Positions 50,469 to 59,561 of a stretch of 64,000 nucleotides of DNA are shown here, in pieces. Numbering within the stretch: the first letter of the stretch is position 1; every line of letters starts with the position of its first letter. The stretch is from Pseudomonas sp. Marseille-Q3773 (GTDB lineage Bacteria > Pseudomonadota > Gammaproteobacteria > Pseudomonadales > Pseudomonadaceae). The translations under genes were made by a program, and so were the position numbers. Under the pieces are notes generated by a model. The model was not told the origin of the DNA and made no database searches. It was given only the letters and a program-made list of their open reading frames with translations. Location of the stretch: positions 620,001-684,000 of the forward strand of contig NZ_OU745390.1 of NCBI RefSeq assembly GCF_916618955.1, given 5' to 3'.

Positions 50469-51917
50469 GTGACTCAGAAGCCCGACCAGTGTCTTGGTGA
50501 GTGGATCGATCGTGAAGCCCTGGCTGAAGCGATGATCCCGCTTATCGGTCAGCTCTACCGCAACAACAATGTGGTGAGCTCGATTTATGGCCGTAGCCTG
50601 ATCAACCGTTCGGTTATCTCGATCCTCAAGGCGCACCGCTTTGCGCGTCATCGTCAAGCCGACGAGACCGAACTGTCCGTACACGAGACATTCCCCCTGC
50701 TGAAGGCCATGAGCGAGCTGAAGCTGGGCGCCGCCTCGGTCGACCTGGGCAAGCTGGCCAACAAGTTCAAGCAGGAAGGCAATGGCCGTACTGCCGAGCA
50801 GTTCGTCCGTGAAGAACTGGCCGAGGTGGTAGGTCAGCAGAACGCTTCGGCGCGCAAGGGCACCGACGTCGTGCTGTACGGTTTCGGCCGCATCGGCCGC
50901 CTGCTGGCGCGCATCCTGATCGAGAAGACCGGTGGCGGCGACGGCCTGCGCCTGCGTGCCATCGTCGTGCGCAAGGGCGCCGAGAACGACCTGGTCAAGC
51001 GTGCCAGCCTGCTGCGCCGTGACTCGGTACACGGCCCGTTCGATGGCACCATCACCATCGACGAAGCCAACAACACCATCACCGCCAACGGCAACCTGAT
51101 CCAGGTCATCTACGCCAAGAGCCCGAGCGAAGTCGACTACACCCAGTACGGCATCGAGAACGCGCTGGTCGTCGACAACACCGGCGTATGGCGTGATGCC
51201 GACGGCCTGGGCCAGCACCTGGCCTGCCCGGGCGCTGCCCGCGTGATCCTCACTGCACCTGGCAAGGGCGCGCTGAAGAACATCGTGCACGGCATCAACC
51301 ACGGTGACATCGCTGCCGATGACAAGATCATTTCGGCCGCTTCCTGCACCACCAACGCCATCGTGCCGGTGCTCAAGGCCATCAACGACCAGTACGGCAT
51401 CGTCAACGGCCACGTCGAAACCGTTCACTCGTTCACCAACGACCAGAACCTGATCGACAACTTCCACAAGGGCAGCCGCCGTGGCCGTGCCGCGCCGCTG
51501 AACATGGTCATCACCGAAACCGGCGCCGCCACTGCTGCCGCCAAGGCACTGCCAGTGCTCAAGGGCAAGCTGACCGGCAACGCCATTCGCGTACCGACGC
51601 CGAACGTTTCGATGGCCATCCTGAACCTGAACCTGGAAAAGCCTACCTCGCGCGACGAGATCAACGAGTACCTGCGCCAGACCGCCATGCACTCGGAACT
51701 GCACAAGCAGATCGACTACGTCAGCTCGCAGGAAGTGGTTTCGACCGACTTCGTCGGCTCGCGCCACGCCGGTGTGGTTGATGCTGAAGCGACCATCGCC
51801 AACGACAACCGCGTTGTCCTGTACGTCTGGTACGACAACGAATTCGGTTACAGCTGCCAGGTGGTTCGCGTGATGGAAGAGATGGCCGGTGTGAACCCGC
51901 CAGCGTTTCCGCGCTGA
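50469..51917 (+). CDS. gapB: Glyceraldehyde-3-phosphate dehydrogenase with N-terminal extension
   Basis: This enzyme oxidises glyceraldehyde 3-phosphate, or works in the gluconeogenic direction. The 482-residue product is about 130 residues longer than ordinary GAPDH. The NAD-binding motif YGFGRIGRLLARIL begins near residue 137, and the nucleophile Cys is in SAASCTTNAIVPVL. The helical extension (MTQKPDQCLGEWIDRE to about 130) is not part of the standard fold. GTG 50469 follows GGAAGG; the more upstream ATG 50415 precedes the predicted start site. Similar long forms exist in other pseudomonads, often as the NADP-linked gluconeogenic enzyme; cofactor preference here is inferred. Confidence 0.88.
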   Translation: MTQKPDQCLGEWIDREALAEAMIPLIGQLYRNNNVVSSIYGRSLINRSVISILKAHRFARHRQADETELSVHETFPLLKAMSELKLGAASVDLGKLANKFKQEGNGRTAEQFVREELAEVVGQQNASARKGTDVVLYGFGRIGRLLARILIEKTGGGDGLRLRAIVVRKGAENDLVKRASLLRRDSVHGPFDGTITIDEANNTITANGNLIQVIYAKSPSEVDYTQYGIENALVVDNTGVWRDADGLGQHLACPGAARVILTAPGKGALKNIVHGINHGDIAADDKIISAASCTTNAIVPVLKAINDQYGIVNGHVETVHSFTNDQNLIDNFHKGSRRGRAAPLNMVITETGAATAAAKALPVLKGKLTGNAIRVPTPNVSMAILNLNLEKPTSRDEINEYLRQTAMHSELHKQIDYVSSQEVVSTDFVGSRHAGVVDAEATIANDNRVVLYVWYDNEFGYSCQVVRVMEEMAGVNPPAFPR

Positions 51918-51934
51918 TTCGCTTGTAAGGCAAT

Positions 51935-51968
51935 GAAAAAACGGGAACCTTCGGGTTCCCGTTTTTTT
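51935..51968 (+). terminator. Rho-independent terminator of gap
   Basis: ACGGGAACC and GGTTCCCGT form a 9-base stem with a TTCG tetraloop, flanked by A5 and T7. It is a very strong terminator. Confidence 0.95.
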
Positions 51969-51986
51969 ATCCAGATTTTGTGTTGT

Positions 51987-52093
51987 CTGTGCCGGCCTCT
52001 TCGCGGGTAAACCCGCTCCCACAGGGCCGCGTCGTCCGTGAGGGCAGTGGTATACCTGTGGGAGCGGGTTTACCCGCGAAGAGGCCAGTACAG
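51987..52093. repeat. Inverted REP pair (BIME) between gap and apbE
   Basis: The left arm (51987-52025) and right arm (52055-52093) match as inverted repeats at 37 of 39 positions by eye, around a 29-base spacer. Each contains the hairpin GCGGGTTTACCCGC. It ends 20 bases before the apbE start. Confidence 0.9.
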
Positions 52094-52112
52094 GCAACCG
52101 AGAGCCCGAACC

Positions 52113-53111
52113 TTGCGCACAGCCTTGCTGTTCATCCTCATGCTGCTCACCGCCTGCGACCAGGGCCCCACCCTGGAGCGCCTGGGCGGCCCGACCATGG
52201 GCAGCAGCTACAGCATCCAGTACGTGCGCGAACCCGGCGGCCCGGCGCCGGTCCAGGTGCGGGCGGCAGTCGAAACCATTCTGCACGACATCGACCAGCA
52301 CTACTCGACCTACCGCGGCGACTCCACCGTCAGCCGTTTCAACCAGTTGCCCGCCAACCAGTGCCAGGTCCTGCCGCCCGACATGCTCGAACTGGTCAGC
52401 CTTGGTCAGCACCTGGCCGAGCAGAGTGACGGCGCCTTCGACCTCACCGTCGAGCCGCTGCTCGACCTGTGGGGCTTCGGCCCGCAGGCGCGCCATATGC
52501 AGGTGCCCGACCCGCAGGCCCTGGCCCAGGCGCGCCAGCGGGTCGGCTATCGGCATCTGCACATCCAGGGCCAGGCCCTGTGCAAGGACGCCCCGGTGCA
52601 GCTCGACTTCAACAGCATTGCCGCCGGCCATGCCGTCGACCTGATCGCCACGCGCCTGCAGGCCATGGGCGTCGCCAGTTTCGTCGCCGAAGTGACCGGT
52701 GAGCTCAAGGCTGTCGGCCGCAAGCCTGACGGCAGTCCCTGGCGCATCGCCCTGGAGCTGCCCCGCGAAGACCGCCAGATCGCCCGCCAGGTCATTCCGC
52801 TCAATGGCCTTTCGGTATCAACCTCGGGTGACTATCGGCATTATTTCGAGGACAATGGCCGGCGCTATTCGCACACCTTCGATGCCCGCCTCGGGCGCCC
52901 GGTGCAACATGACCTGGCCGCGGTCACCGTGCTCGATTCCTCGGCTCTGCGGGCAGACGGCTACTCGACGCTGCTGTTGATCCTCGGCCCGCAGCGCGGC
53001 TGGGTTTTTGCCATGACGCATGGCCTGCCGGCTGTTCTGGTGACTCGGGCCGAGGGTGGCTTCGTCTCCCGAGCTACGCCCGCGTTCGAACGGGCAGTGA
53101 AAGGCGAGTGA
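52113..53111 (+). CDS. apbE: FAD:protein FMN transferase ApbE
   Basis: ApbE attaches FMN to threonine residues of flavoproteins such as Nqr or Rnf subunits. The 332-residue lipoprotein precursor has a signal peptide with lipobox LLTAC (Cys at 15). The substrate blocks are visible: TMGSSYSIQY near 29, DGAFDLTVEPLLDLWGFG near 108 and DFNSIAAGHAVDLI near 166. The late block is DARLGRPVQHDLAAVTVLD. No in-frame ATG gives a full product; TTG 52113 is chosen because it starts the signal peptide right after the BIME. No nqr or rnf genes are nearby. Confidence 0.85.
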   Translation: MRTALLFILMLLTACDQGPTLERLGGPTMGSSYSIQYVREPGGPAPVQVRAAVETILHDIDQHYSTYRGDSTVSRFNQLPANQCQVLPPDMLELVSLGQHLAEQSDGAFDLTVEPLLDLWGFGPQARHMQVPDPQALAQARQRVGYRHLHIQGQALCKDAPVQLDFNSIAAGHAVDLIATRLQAMGVASFVAEVTGELKAVGRKPDGSPWRIALELPREDRQIARQVIPLNGLSVSTSGDYRHYFEDNGRRYSHTFDARLGRPVQHDLAAVTVLDSSALRADGYSTLLLILGPQRGWVFAMTHGLPAVLVTRAEGGFVSRATPAFERAVKGE

Positions 53112-53315
53112 AAGCACAAGCAGGGATGATCGCCGCCAGGGAGTGGGTGAACCACATGTAGTGCGGGCAAAACTGGCCTACGACGCGACCAAGGGTTAAT
53201 GTGCGCGGCGTTCACGCTTGATTAGACTGCACCCGAATTTTCTCATGACGCCCCGGCGGCATGATCGCGCCCCGCGAGCGACCGTGGCTTGCGGGCCAGT
53301 TCTGAAGGAGTACGC

Positions 53316-54710
53316 ATGGCTGTCTACAACTACGACGTAGTGGTGCTGGGTTCCGGCCCGGCCGGGGAAGGCGCGGCAATGAACGCCGCCAAAGCAGGGC
53401 GCAAGGTGGCGATGGTCGACAGCCGTCGCCAGGTCGGGGGCAACTGCACCCACCTGGGCACCATCCCGTCCAAGGCACTGCGTCACTCGGTGCGGCAGAT
53501 CATGCAGTTCAACACCAACCCGATGTTTCGTGCCATCGGCGAGCCGCGCTGGTTCTCGTTCCCCGACGTGCTGAAGAGCGCCGAGAAGGTCATCGCCAAG
53601 CAGGTGGCTTCGCGCACCGGCTATTACGCCCGTAACCGCGTGGATGTGTTCGTCGGCACCGGCAGCTTCGCCGACGAGCAGACCATCGAAGTGGTCTGCC
53701 CGAACGGTGTGGTGGAAAAACTCAACGCCAAGCACATCATCATCGCCACTGGCTCGCGCCCCTATCGCCCGGCCGACATCGACTTCAACCACCCGCGCGT
53801 CTACGACAGCGACACCATCCTCAGCCTCAGCCACACCCCGCGCAAGCTGATCGTGTACGGCGCTGGCGTGATCGGTTGCGAGTACGCCTCGATCTTCAGC
53901 GGCCTCGGCGTGCTGGTGGAACTGGTGGACAACCGTGGTCAGCTGCTGAGCTTCCTCGATTCGGAAATTTCCCAGGCGCTGAGCTACCACTTCAGCAACA
54001 ACAACATCACCGTGCGCCACAACGAAGACTACGAGCGTGTCGAAGGCCTGGACAACGGGGTGATCCTGCACCTGAAGTCGGGCAAGAAGATCAAGGCCGA
54101 CGCCTTGCTGTGGTGCAACGGCCGCACCGGCAACACCGACAAGCTGGGCCTGGAAAACATCGGCATCAAGGTCAACAGCCGCGGCCAGATCGAGGTCGAC
54201 GAGAGCTACCGCACCAGCGTGCCGAACATCTACGGTGCCGGTGATGTGATCGGCTGGCCAAGCCTGGCCAGTGCCGCCCACGACCAGGGTCGCTCGGCAG
54301 CGGGCAGCATCGTCGACAATGGCAGCTGGCGCTTCGTCAACGACGTGCCGACCGGCATCTACACCATTCCCGAGATCAGCTCGATCGGCAAGAACGAGCA
54401 AGAGCTGACCCAGGCCAAGGTGCCGTACGAAGTGGGCAAGGCCTTCTTCAAGAGCATGGCCCGTGCGCAGATTGCCGGCGAGCCGCAAGGGATGCTGAAG
54501 ATCCTGTTCCATCGCGAAACACTGGAAGTACTGGGCGTGCACTGCTTCGGCTACCAGGCTTCGGAAATCGTCCATATCGGCCAGGCAGTGATGAACCAGC
54601 CGGGCGAGCTGAACAACCTGAAGTACTTCGTCAACACCACGTTCAACTACCCGACCATGGCCGAAGCCTATCGGGTAGCTGCCTACGACGGCCTGAACCG
54701 GCTTTTTTGA
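53316..54710 (+). CDS. sthA: Soluble pyridine nucleotide transhydrogenase
   Basis: SthA transfers electrons between NADPH and NAD+ and rebalances reducing power. The 464-residue flavoprotein has the FAD motif [15 protein letters not shown] (about 7-21). Its active-site region [15 protein letters not shown] (about 46) has one Cys where related disulfide reductases have two, as is normal for this enzyme. The NAD motif is [14 protein letters not shown] near 180. ATG 53316 follows GAAGGAG. Confidence 0.96.
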   Translation: MAVYNYDVVVLGSGPAGEGAAMNAAKAGRKVAMVDSRRQVGGNCTHLGTIPSKALRHSVRQIMQFNTNPMFRAIGEPRWFSFPDVLKSAEKVIAKQVASRTGYYARNRVDVFVGTGSFADEQTIEVVCPNGVVEKLNAKHIIIATGSRPYRPADIDFNHPRVYDSDTILSLSHTPRKLIVYGAGVIGCEYASIFSGLGVLVELVDNRGQLLSFLDSEISQALSYHFSNNNITVRHNEDYERVEGLDNGVILHLKSGKKIKADALLWCNGRTGNTDKLGLENIGIKVNSRGQIEVDESYRTSVPNIYGAGDVIGWPSLASAAHDQGRSAAGSIVDNGSWRFVNDVPTGIYTIPEISSIGKNEQELTQAKVPYEVGKAFFKSMARAQIAGEPQGMLKILFHRETLEVLGVHCFGYQASEIVHIGQAVMNQPGELNNLKYFVNTTFNYPTMAEAYRVAAYDGLNRLF

Positions 54711-54752
54711 GCGGCTCCGACCGGTGGCCTGAGCCGGTCGGAGAGACCGATT

Positions 54753-55475
54753 TCAACCCTGCCCGAGGGTGGTCTTGGCCAAACCGGGAAAGTCTGTAAT
54801 CAGGCTGTCCACGCCAAAGTCAGCGAGCCGGCGCATCAGTGCCGGTTCGTTGACCGTCCACACCGACACGTGCAAACCCTGGCTCTGCGCTTTCAACAGG
54901 CGCTCCGGCGTGCACAGTGTCCAGTTCAATGCCAGCAGGTCGCAGCCGTAGTTCTGTGCCACCTTCAGCGGGTCGAGCCAAGCGTATTCGGCCACCAGAC
55001 CGCGTTTTACATCCGGCACCAGTTCCTGTGCGGCGCCCAGCACTTCGCGCGAACTCGAGGTGATGGTCACCTTGTCCAGCAGGCCGTACTGCTGGGCCAG
55101 TTCCCGGATCGCCAGCACGGTGGTGGCGGCGCGGGTGCGTGAGGCGCTTTTCACTTCCAGTTGCCAATGCTCGAACGGGCATTTCTGGAACAGTTCTTCC
55201 AGCCGCGGGATCGGGCAGGGCTGGACATGGCCGGGGCCGCCTTTGCGCGCGTCGATCCTGACCAGGTCGGCGGCCGAGTGCTCGACCACCTTGCCGCGCT
55301 TGCCGGTGGTGCGCTTGAGGGTGGGGTCGTGGATCACCATCAGCTCGTTGTCGGCCGACAGGTGCAGGTCCAGCTCGCAGCGGGTTACGCCGTGAGCCAG
55401 GCATTGCTGGAAGCTCTTCAGGGTATTCTCGGGCGCTTCGCCCTTGGCGCCGCGATGGCCGTAGATCAGGGTCAC
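54753..55475 (-). CDS. Glycerophosphodiester phosphodiesterase
   Basis: The 240-residue cytoplasmic enzyme (GlpQ/UgpQ family) hydrolyses glycerophosphodiesters to glycerol 3-phosphate and an alcohol. Catalytic blocks are YGHRGAKGEAPENT (His7, Arg8, Glu14 region), ELDLHLSADNELMVIHDPTLKRTT near 35-58 and the later EVKSAS and VWTVNEPALMRRL. There is no signal peptide, so it is the cytoplasmic form. It is 31 bases downstream of the PilZ gene on the same strand. Confidence 0.9.
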   Translation of the reverse strand: MTLIYGHRGAKGEAPENTLKSFQQCLAHGVTRCELDLHLSADNELMVIHDPTLKRTTGKRGKVVEHSAADLVRIDARKGGPGHVQPCPIPRLEELFQKCPFEHWQLEVKSASRTRAATTVLAIRELAQQYGLLDKVTITSSSREVLGAAQELVPDVKRGLVAEYAWLDPLKVAQNYGCDLLALNWTLCTPERLLKAQSQGLHVSVWTVNEPALMRRLADFGVDSLITDFPGLAKTTLGQG

Positions 55476-55506
55476 GTTCGTTCCTTCAAATCAGGGAAAA
55501 GTTGGC

Positions 55507-56091
55507 TCAGGAGGCGGGGTCGTTCTGTTCCAGCTGCTGGCGCCGTTGCTGTTGCTGGCGCTGCAGGATGTAGCGGGCCAGCAGTTGACGCTGGGCGTCG
55601 GTCATGTCGGTGAATTCGCTGCCGACCTCGAAGCCGCCCTGCGGGCGCGGGTCGCAATGGGTGACCTTGCCGCGCAGCAGCAAGCCATGGGCGCGTGGCA
55701 TCAGCACCATCTTCACCTTTACCCGGGTACCGGGGGCCAGCCGCGTGGCTTGGGTGAACTCGATGCCGCCCTCGGAAATGACCACCGGCTGGAGTTGGCC
55801 CACTTCGCCGAGCAGGGTCTGGGCAACCACCGCGCTGAGCAGGTCGAGACGTTTGTTCTGCGCGCGAAGGAAGGCGGCGAGGGTGCGGTCCTTTTCGCTC
55901 AGCTGGCGTAGCAGGTGCTGTGACTCGAAGTCGGACAGGTGCAGCTCGCTGAGCAGGTTGAACAGCGGCGAATCATCTTGCAACACATCTGCGTCAAGGG
56001 CTTCGGCCGCGCTGAGGGGGCTGATTTGAAGTGCGATCTGATCTTCGATGCGGTAGTATTCGCGGCGATCTTCTTCGTCTAATGTCGTCAT
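55507..56091 (-). CDS. PilZ-domain protein
   Basis: The 194-residue protein starts MTTLDEEDRREYYRIEDQIA. A helical middle region (DSPLFNLLSELHLSDFE) is followed by a C-terminal PilZ barrel with VVISEGGIEF near 120 and LLLRGKVTHCDPR. PilZ domains bind cyclic di-GMP through RxxxR and (D/N)xSxxG motifs. Only part of the second is present here (ISEGG) and the RxxxR is not obvious, so ligand binding is uncertain. A Gln/Arg-rich tail ends the protein. It diverges from lolC. Confidence 0.8.
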   Translation of the reverse strand: MTTLDEEDRREYYRIEDQIALQISPLSAAEALDADVLQDDSPLFNLLSELHLSDFESQHLLRQLSEKDRTLAAFLRAQNKRLDLLSAVVAQTLLGEVGQLQPVVISEGGIEFTQATRLAPGTRVKVKMVLMPRAHGLLLRGKVTHCDPRPQGGFEVGSEFTDMTDAQRQLLARYILQRQQQQRRQQLEQNDPAS

Positions 56092-56184
56092 GGCGAACCC
56101 AAGGTGGCGGCGGTGGTCCGAGTGTAAAGCCGCCGTAGGCGCCTCGCCACAAGGACGTTCCCTTTCATCCGAACAAGCCCCGAC

Positions 56185-57435
56185 ATGTTCAGACCTCTTT
56201 TCGCATTTATCGGCACGCGTTATACCCGTGCCAAACGTCGCAATCACTTCGTATCGTTCATTTCCCTGACCTCGATGATCGGCCTCGCCCTGGGCGTGGT
56301 GGTGATGATCGTGGTGCTCTCGGTGATGAACGGTTTCGACCACGAGATGCGCACCCGCGTGCTGGGCATGATCCCGCATGCCACGCTGGAAAGCGGCCAG
56401 CCCATAGCCGACTGGCCGGCTCTTGCCCAACAAGTAAAGCAGAATCCGCAGGTGCTGGCGGTTGCGCCGTTCACCCAGATGCAGGGCCTGCTGACCCATG
56501 ACGGCAAGGTGCAGAAGGTGCTGCTCAACGGCATCGACCCGGCCCGCGAGCGCGAGGTGTCGATCATCGACAAGTTCGTCCTGCAGGGCCGCCTCGATCA
56601 GCTGGCGCCGGGCGAGTGGGGCATCATGATCGGCGACAAGGCCGCGGCCAAGCTAGGCGTGTCGATTGGCGACAAGCTCACCTTCGTCGCCCCCGAGGTC
56701 AGCGTGACCCCGGCTGGCATGTTCCCGCGCATGAAGCGCTTTACCGTGGTCGGTACCTTTCACGTCGGGGCGGGCGAAATCGACGGCTACCTGGGCCTGA
56801 CCAACATCAGCGACCTGTCCCGCCTGCACCGCTGGAAACCCGACCAGGTGCAGGGCCTGCGCCTGAAGTTCGACGACCTGTTCCAGGCCCCGCGAGTGGC
56901 CTGGGACATCGCCCAGCGCCTGGGTGAGCAGGAGTTCTACAGCCGTGACTGGACCCGCACCCATGGCAACCTGTACCAGGCGATCCGCATGGAAAAGGCC
57001 ATGATCGGCCTGCTGTTGCTGCTGATCGTGGCGGTGGCGGCGTTCAACATCATTTCCACCCTGGTGATGGTGGTCAACGACAAGCGCGGCGACATTGCCA
57101 TCTTGCGCACCCTGGGCGCCACGCCCGGGCAGATCATGCTTATCTTCATGGTCCAGGGCACGGTGATCGGGGTGATCGGTACCCTGATCGGCGCCGTGGT
57201 CGGGATCGTCGCTGCGCTGAATGTCAGTGCGGTGATCGCCGGCATCGAGAAACTGATCGGGCACAAGTTCCTCAATGCCGACGTGTACTTCATCGATTAC
57301 CTGCCATCGCAGATCCAGGCCCAGGACGTGTACATGGTCTGTGCCGCGGCGCTGGTCCTGAGTTTCTTCGCCACCCTGTACCCGGCCTGGCGTGCGGCGC
57401 GCACCCAGCCTGCAGAGGCGCTACGTTATGAGTGA
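56185..57435 (+). CDS. lolC: Lipoprotein-releasing ABC permease LolC (or LolE)
   Basis: With LolD and the second permease it extracts lipoproteins from the inner membrane for LolA. The 416-residue product has the FtsX/MacB layout: helix 1 at about 25-50, a large periplasmic domain to about 265, then three helices near 275-395. The N-terminus [19 protein letters not shown] is a mirror of the downstream permease. The first two genes overlap by 8 bases, as lolC does with lolD. Which of the two permeases is LolC and which LolE is assigned by order. Confidence 0.92.
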   Translation: MFRPLFAFIGTRYTRAKRRNHFVSFISLTSMIGLALGVVVMIVVLSVMNGFDHEMRTRVLGMIPHATLESGQPIADWPALAQQVKQNPQVLAVAPFTQMQGLLTHDGKVQKVLLNGIDPAREREVSIIDKFVLQGRLDQLAPGEWGIMIGDKAAAKLGVSIGDKLTFVAPEVSVTPAGMFPRMKRFTVVGTFHVGAGEIDGYLGLTNISDLSRLHRWKPDQVQGLRLKFDDLFQAPRVAWDIAQRLGEQEFYSRDWTRTHGNLYQAIRMEKAMIGLLLLLIVAVAAFNIISTLVMVVNDKRGDIAILRTLGATPGQIMLIFMVQGTVIGVIGTLIGAVVGIVAALNVSAVIAGIEKLIGHKFLNADVYFIDYLPSQIQAQDVYMVCAAALVLSFFATLYPAWRAARTQPAEALRYE

Positions 57436-58126
57436 GTCGCGCATGAGTGATAAAGCCGTTCTGAGTTGCCGCAACCTGGGCAAGTCCTACGACGAAGGCC
57501 CGGAGTCGGTGCAGGTACTGTCCGGTCTGAACCTCGAGCTGCACGCCGGTGAGCGCGTGGCTATCGTCGGCAGCTCAGGCTCCGGCAAGAGTACCTTGCT
57601 CAACCTGCTGGGCGGCCTCGACCGGCCGACCCAAGGCAGCGTCTGGCTGGCCGGCGAGGAGCTGTCGGCGTTGGGCGAGCGGGCGCGTGGCCTGCTGCGC
57701 AACCGGGAATTGGGCTTTGTCTACCAGTTCCACCACCTGCTGCCGGAATTCACCGCCATCGAAAACGTGTGCATGCCGTTGCTGATCGGCCGTACCCCCA
57801 TTCCCGAGGCCCGCCAGCGTGCCGAGGCGCTGCTCAAGCGGGTCGGCCTGGCCCACCGCTTCAACCACAAGCCGGCCGAGCTGTCCGGCGGCGAGCGCCA
57901 GCGGGTGGCGATTGCCCGGGCGCTGGTCAACCGCCCCGGCCTGGTGATGCTCGACGAGCCGACCGGCAACCTCGACCACCACACCGCGCAGGGCATCCAG
58001 GAACTGATGCAGGAGCTGTCCAGTGCCTCGCGCACCGCGTTCCTGGTGGTGACCCACGACCTCAACCTGGCACGCCAGATGGACCGCGTGCTGAAGCTCG
58101 ACGACGGCCACCTGGTGGCGATCTGA
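57428..58126 (+). CDS. lolD: Lipoprotein-releasing ABC ATPase LolD
   Basis: The 232-residue ATPase powers lipoprotein release. Walker A is [16 protein letters not shown] (about 48), the Q-loop is in [14 protein letters not shown], the signature is [15 protein letters not shown] and Walker B is [12 protein letters not shown]. The start codon at 57428 overlaps the end of lolC in an ATGAGTGA arrangement; ATG 57443 is an alternative. It lies between the two permease genes. Confidence 0.94.
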   Translation: MSESRMSDKAVLSCRNLGKSYDEGPESVQVLSGLNLELHAGERVAIVGSSGSGKSTLLNLLGGLDRPTQGSVWLAGEELSALGERARGLLRNRELGFVYQFHHLLPEFTAIENVCMPLLIGRTPIPEARQRAEALLKRVGLAHRFNHKPAELSGGERQRVAIARALVNRPGLVMLDEPTGNLDHHTAQGIQELMQELSSASRTAFLVVTHDLNLARQMDRVLKLDDGHLVAI

Positions 58127-58186
58127 TCGACTGCACGGGGTGGCTGCGCCGCCCCGTTTTCCTGTTTTCATTGGGTGTTCCCGTAC

Positions 58187-59428
58187 ATGTTCAGACCCTT
58201 GCCCATCTTCATCGGCGCGCGCTACACCCGAGCCAAGCGCCGCAACCACTTCATCTCGTTCATCTCGATGACCTCGATGATCGGCCTGTCGCTGGGCGTG
58301 CTGGCGATGATCGTGGTGCTGTCGGTGATGAACGGTTTCCAGCGTGAAATGAGCTCGCGCATTCTCGGCCTGGTGCCGCATGCCGCCATCCTTGGTGTGC
58401 AGCCGCTGGACGACTGGCACAGGGTGGCCGACGCGGCCCTGCAGGACCCGGCAGTGATGGCGGCAGCGCCGATTACCGAAATGGAAGGCATGCTGTCGTA
58501 CAAGGGCGCCATGCAGCCGATCCAGGTCGGCGGTATCGACCCGGCCGAGGAGGGCAAGGTCTCGATCGTCGGCCAGCATATCGTCCAGGGCCGCCTGCAG
58601 GACCTGCAGCCGGGCGAGTTCGGTGTGGTCATCGGCGAGCTGACCGCACGCCGCTTCCGCCTCAACACCGGTGACAAGCTGACCCTGATCGTGCCGGAAA
58701 TCAGCAAGGAACCCGGCGGTATCACTCCGCGCATGCAGCGCCTGACCGTGGTCGGCATCTTCAAGGTGGGGGCCGAGCTGGATGGCTCGCAGGCCTACAT
58801 CCATGTGGCCGATGCTGGCGCCATGCAGCGCTGGGCGCCGGGCCAGGTGCAGGGCGTGCGCCTGAAGCTGCACGACCTGTATGCCGCGCCGCAGGTGTCC
58901 AAGGCCATCGCCGCCAGGCTGGGCGACGCCTACCGTGCCGATGACTGGTCGCATACCCAGGGCAGCCTGTTCAGCGCCATGAAGATGGAAAAGACCATGA
59001 TCGGCCTGCTGTTGCTGATGATCATCGCGGTGGCGGCATTCAACATCATCGCCACCCTGGTGATGGTGGTGAACGACAAGGGCCCGGACATCGCCATCCT
59101 CCGCACCCTCGGTGCCACGCCGGCACAGATCATGGGTACGTTCATGGTCCAGGGCAGCCTGATCGGCATTGTCGGCACGCTGATTGGCGGTGTGCTGGGG
59201 GTGATTGCGGCGTTCAATGTCAGCCAGATCGTCGGCTGGCTGGAGCGGGTGAGCGGGCAGCACATCTTTACTTCGGATGTGTACTTCATCAGCAGCCTGC
59301 CGTCGCAGTTGCAGTGGGGCGATGTGGCGATCATCTGCACGGCCGGGCTGGTGATGAGCTTCCTGGCAACCATCTACCCGGCTTATCGGGCATCGCAGGT
59401 GCAGCCGGCGATTGGCCTGGCGGTTTAA
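58187..59428 (+). CDS. lolE: Lipoprotein-releasing ABC permease LolE (or LolC)
   Basis: The 413-residue permease is a paralogue of the first: both start MFRPL, share RAKRRNHF and the helix-1 region SFISMTSMIGLSLGVLAMIV, and end with helices near 275, 320 and 380. ATG 58187 is chosen by analogy; the GTG at 58175 is not used. It follows lolD by 60 bases and ends the operon before a BIME. Having both permeases is the normal gammaproteobacterial LolCDE layout. Confidence 0.92.
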   Translation: MFRPLPIFIGARYTRAKRRNHFISFISMTSMIGLSLGVLAMIVVLSVMNGFQREMSSRILGLVPHAAILGVQPLDDWHRVADAALQDPAVMAAAPITEMEGMLSYKGAMQPIQVGGIDPAEEGKVSIVGQHIVQGRLQDLQPGEFGVVIGELTARRFRLNTGDKLTLIVPEISKEPGGITPRMQRLTVVGIFKVGAELDGSQAYIHVADAGAMQRWAPGQVQGVRLKLHDLYAAPQVSKAIAARLGDAYRADDWSHTQGSLFSAMKMEKTMIGLLLLMIIAVAAFNIIATLVMVVNDKGPDIAILRTLGATPAQIMGTFMVQGSLIGIVGTLIGGVLGVIAAFNVSQIVGWLERVSGQHIFTSDVYFISSLPSQLQWGDVAIICTAGLVMSFLATIYPAYRASQVQPAIGLAV

Positions 59429-59454
59429 TGTCTACTTCAGCTTATCGAGCGGCT

Positions 59455-59541
59455 CTGTGGGAGCGGGTTTACCCGCGAAGAATCCAGCACGGTGCATGGC
59501 ACCGGCTGCGCCGGTGTTCGCGGGTAAACCCGCTCCCACAG
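59455..59541. repeat. BIME (inverted REP pair), left of the two-component operon
   Basis: CTGTGGGAGCGGGTTTACCC and GGGTAAACCCGCTCCCACAG are inverted over a spacer with a GGTGCATGGCACCGGC motif. It lies between convergent lolE and the kinase gene. Confidence 0.9.
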
Positions 59542-59561
59542 GGTGGCGTGCCAGCCTGATG

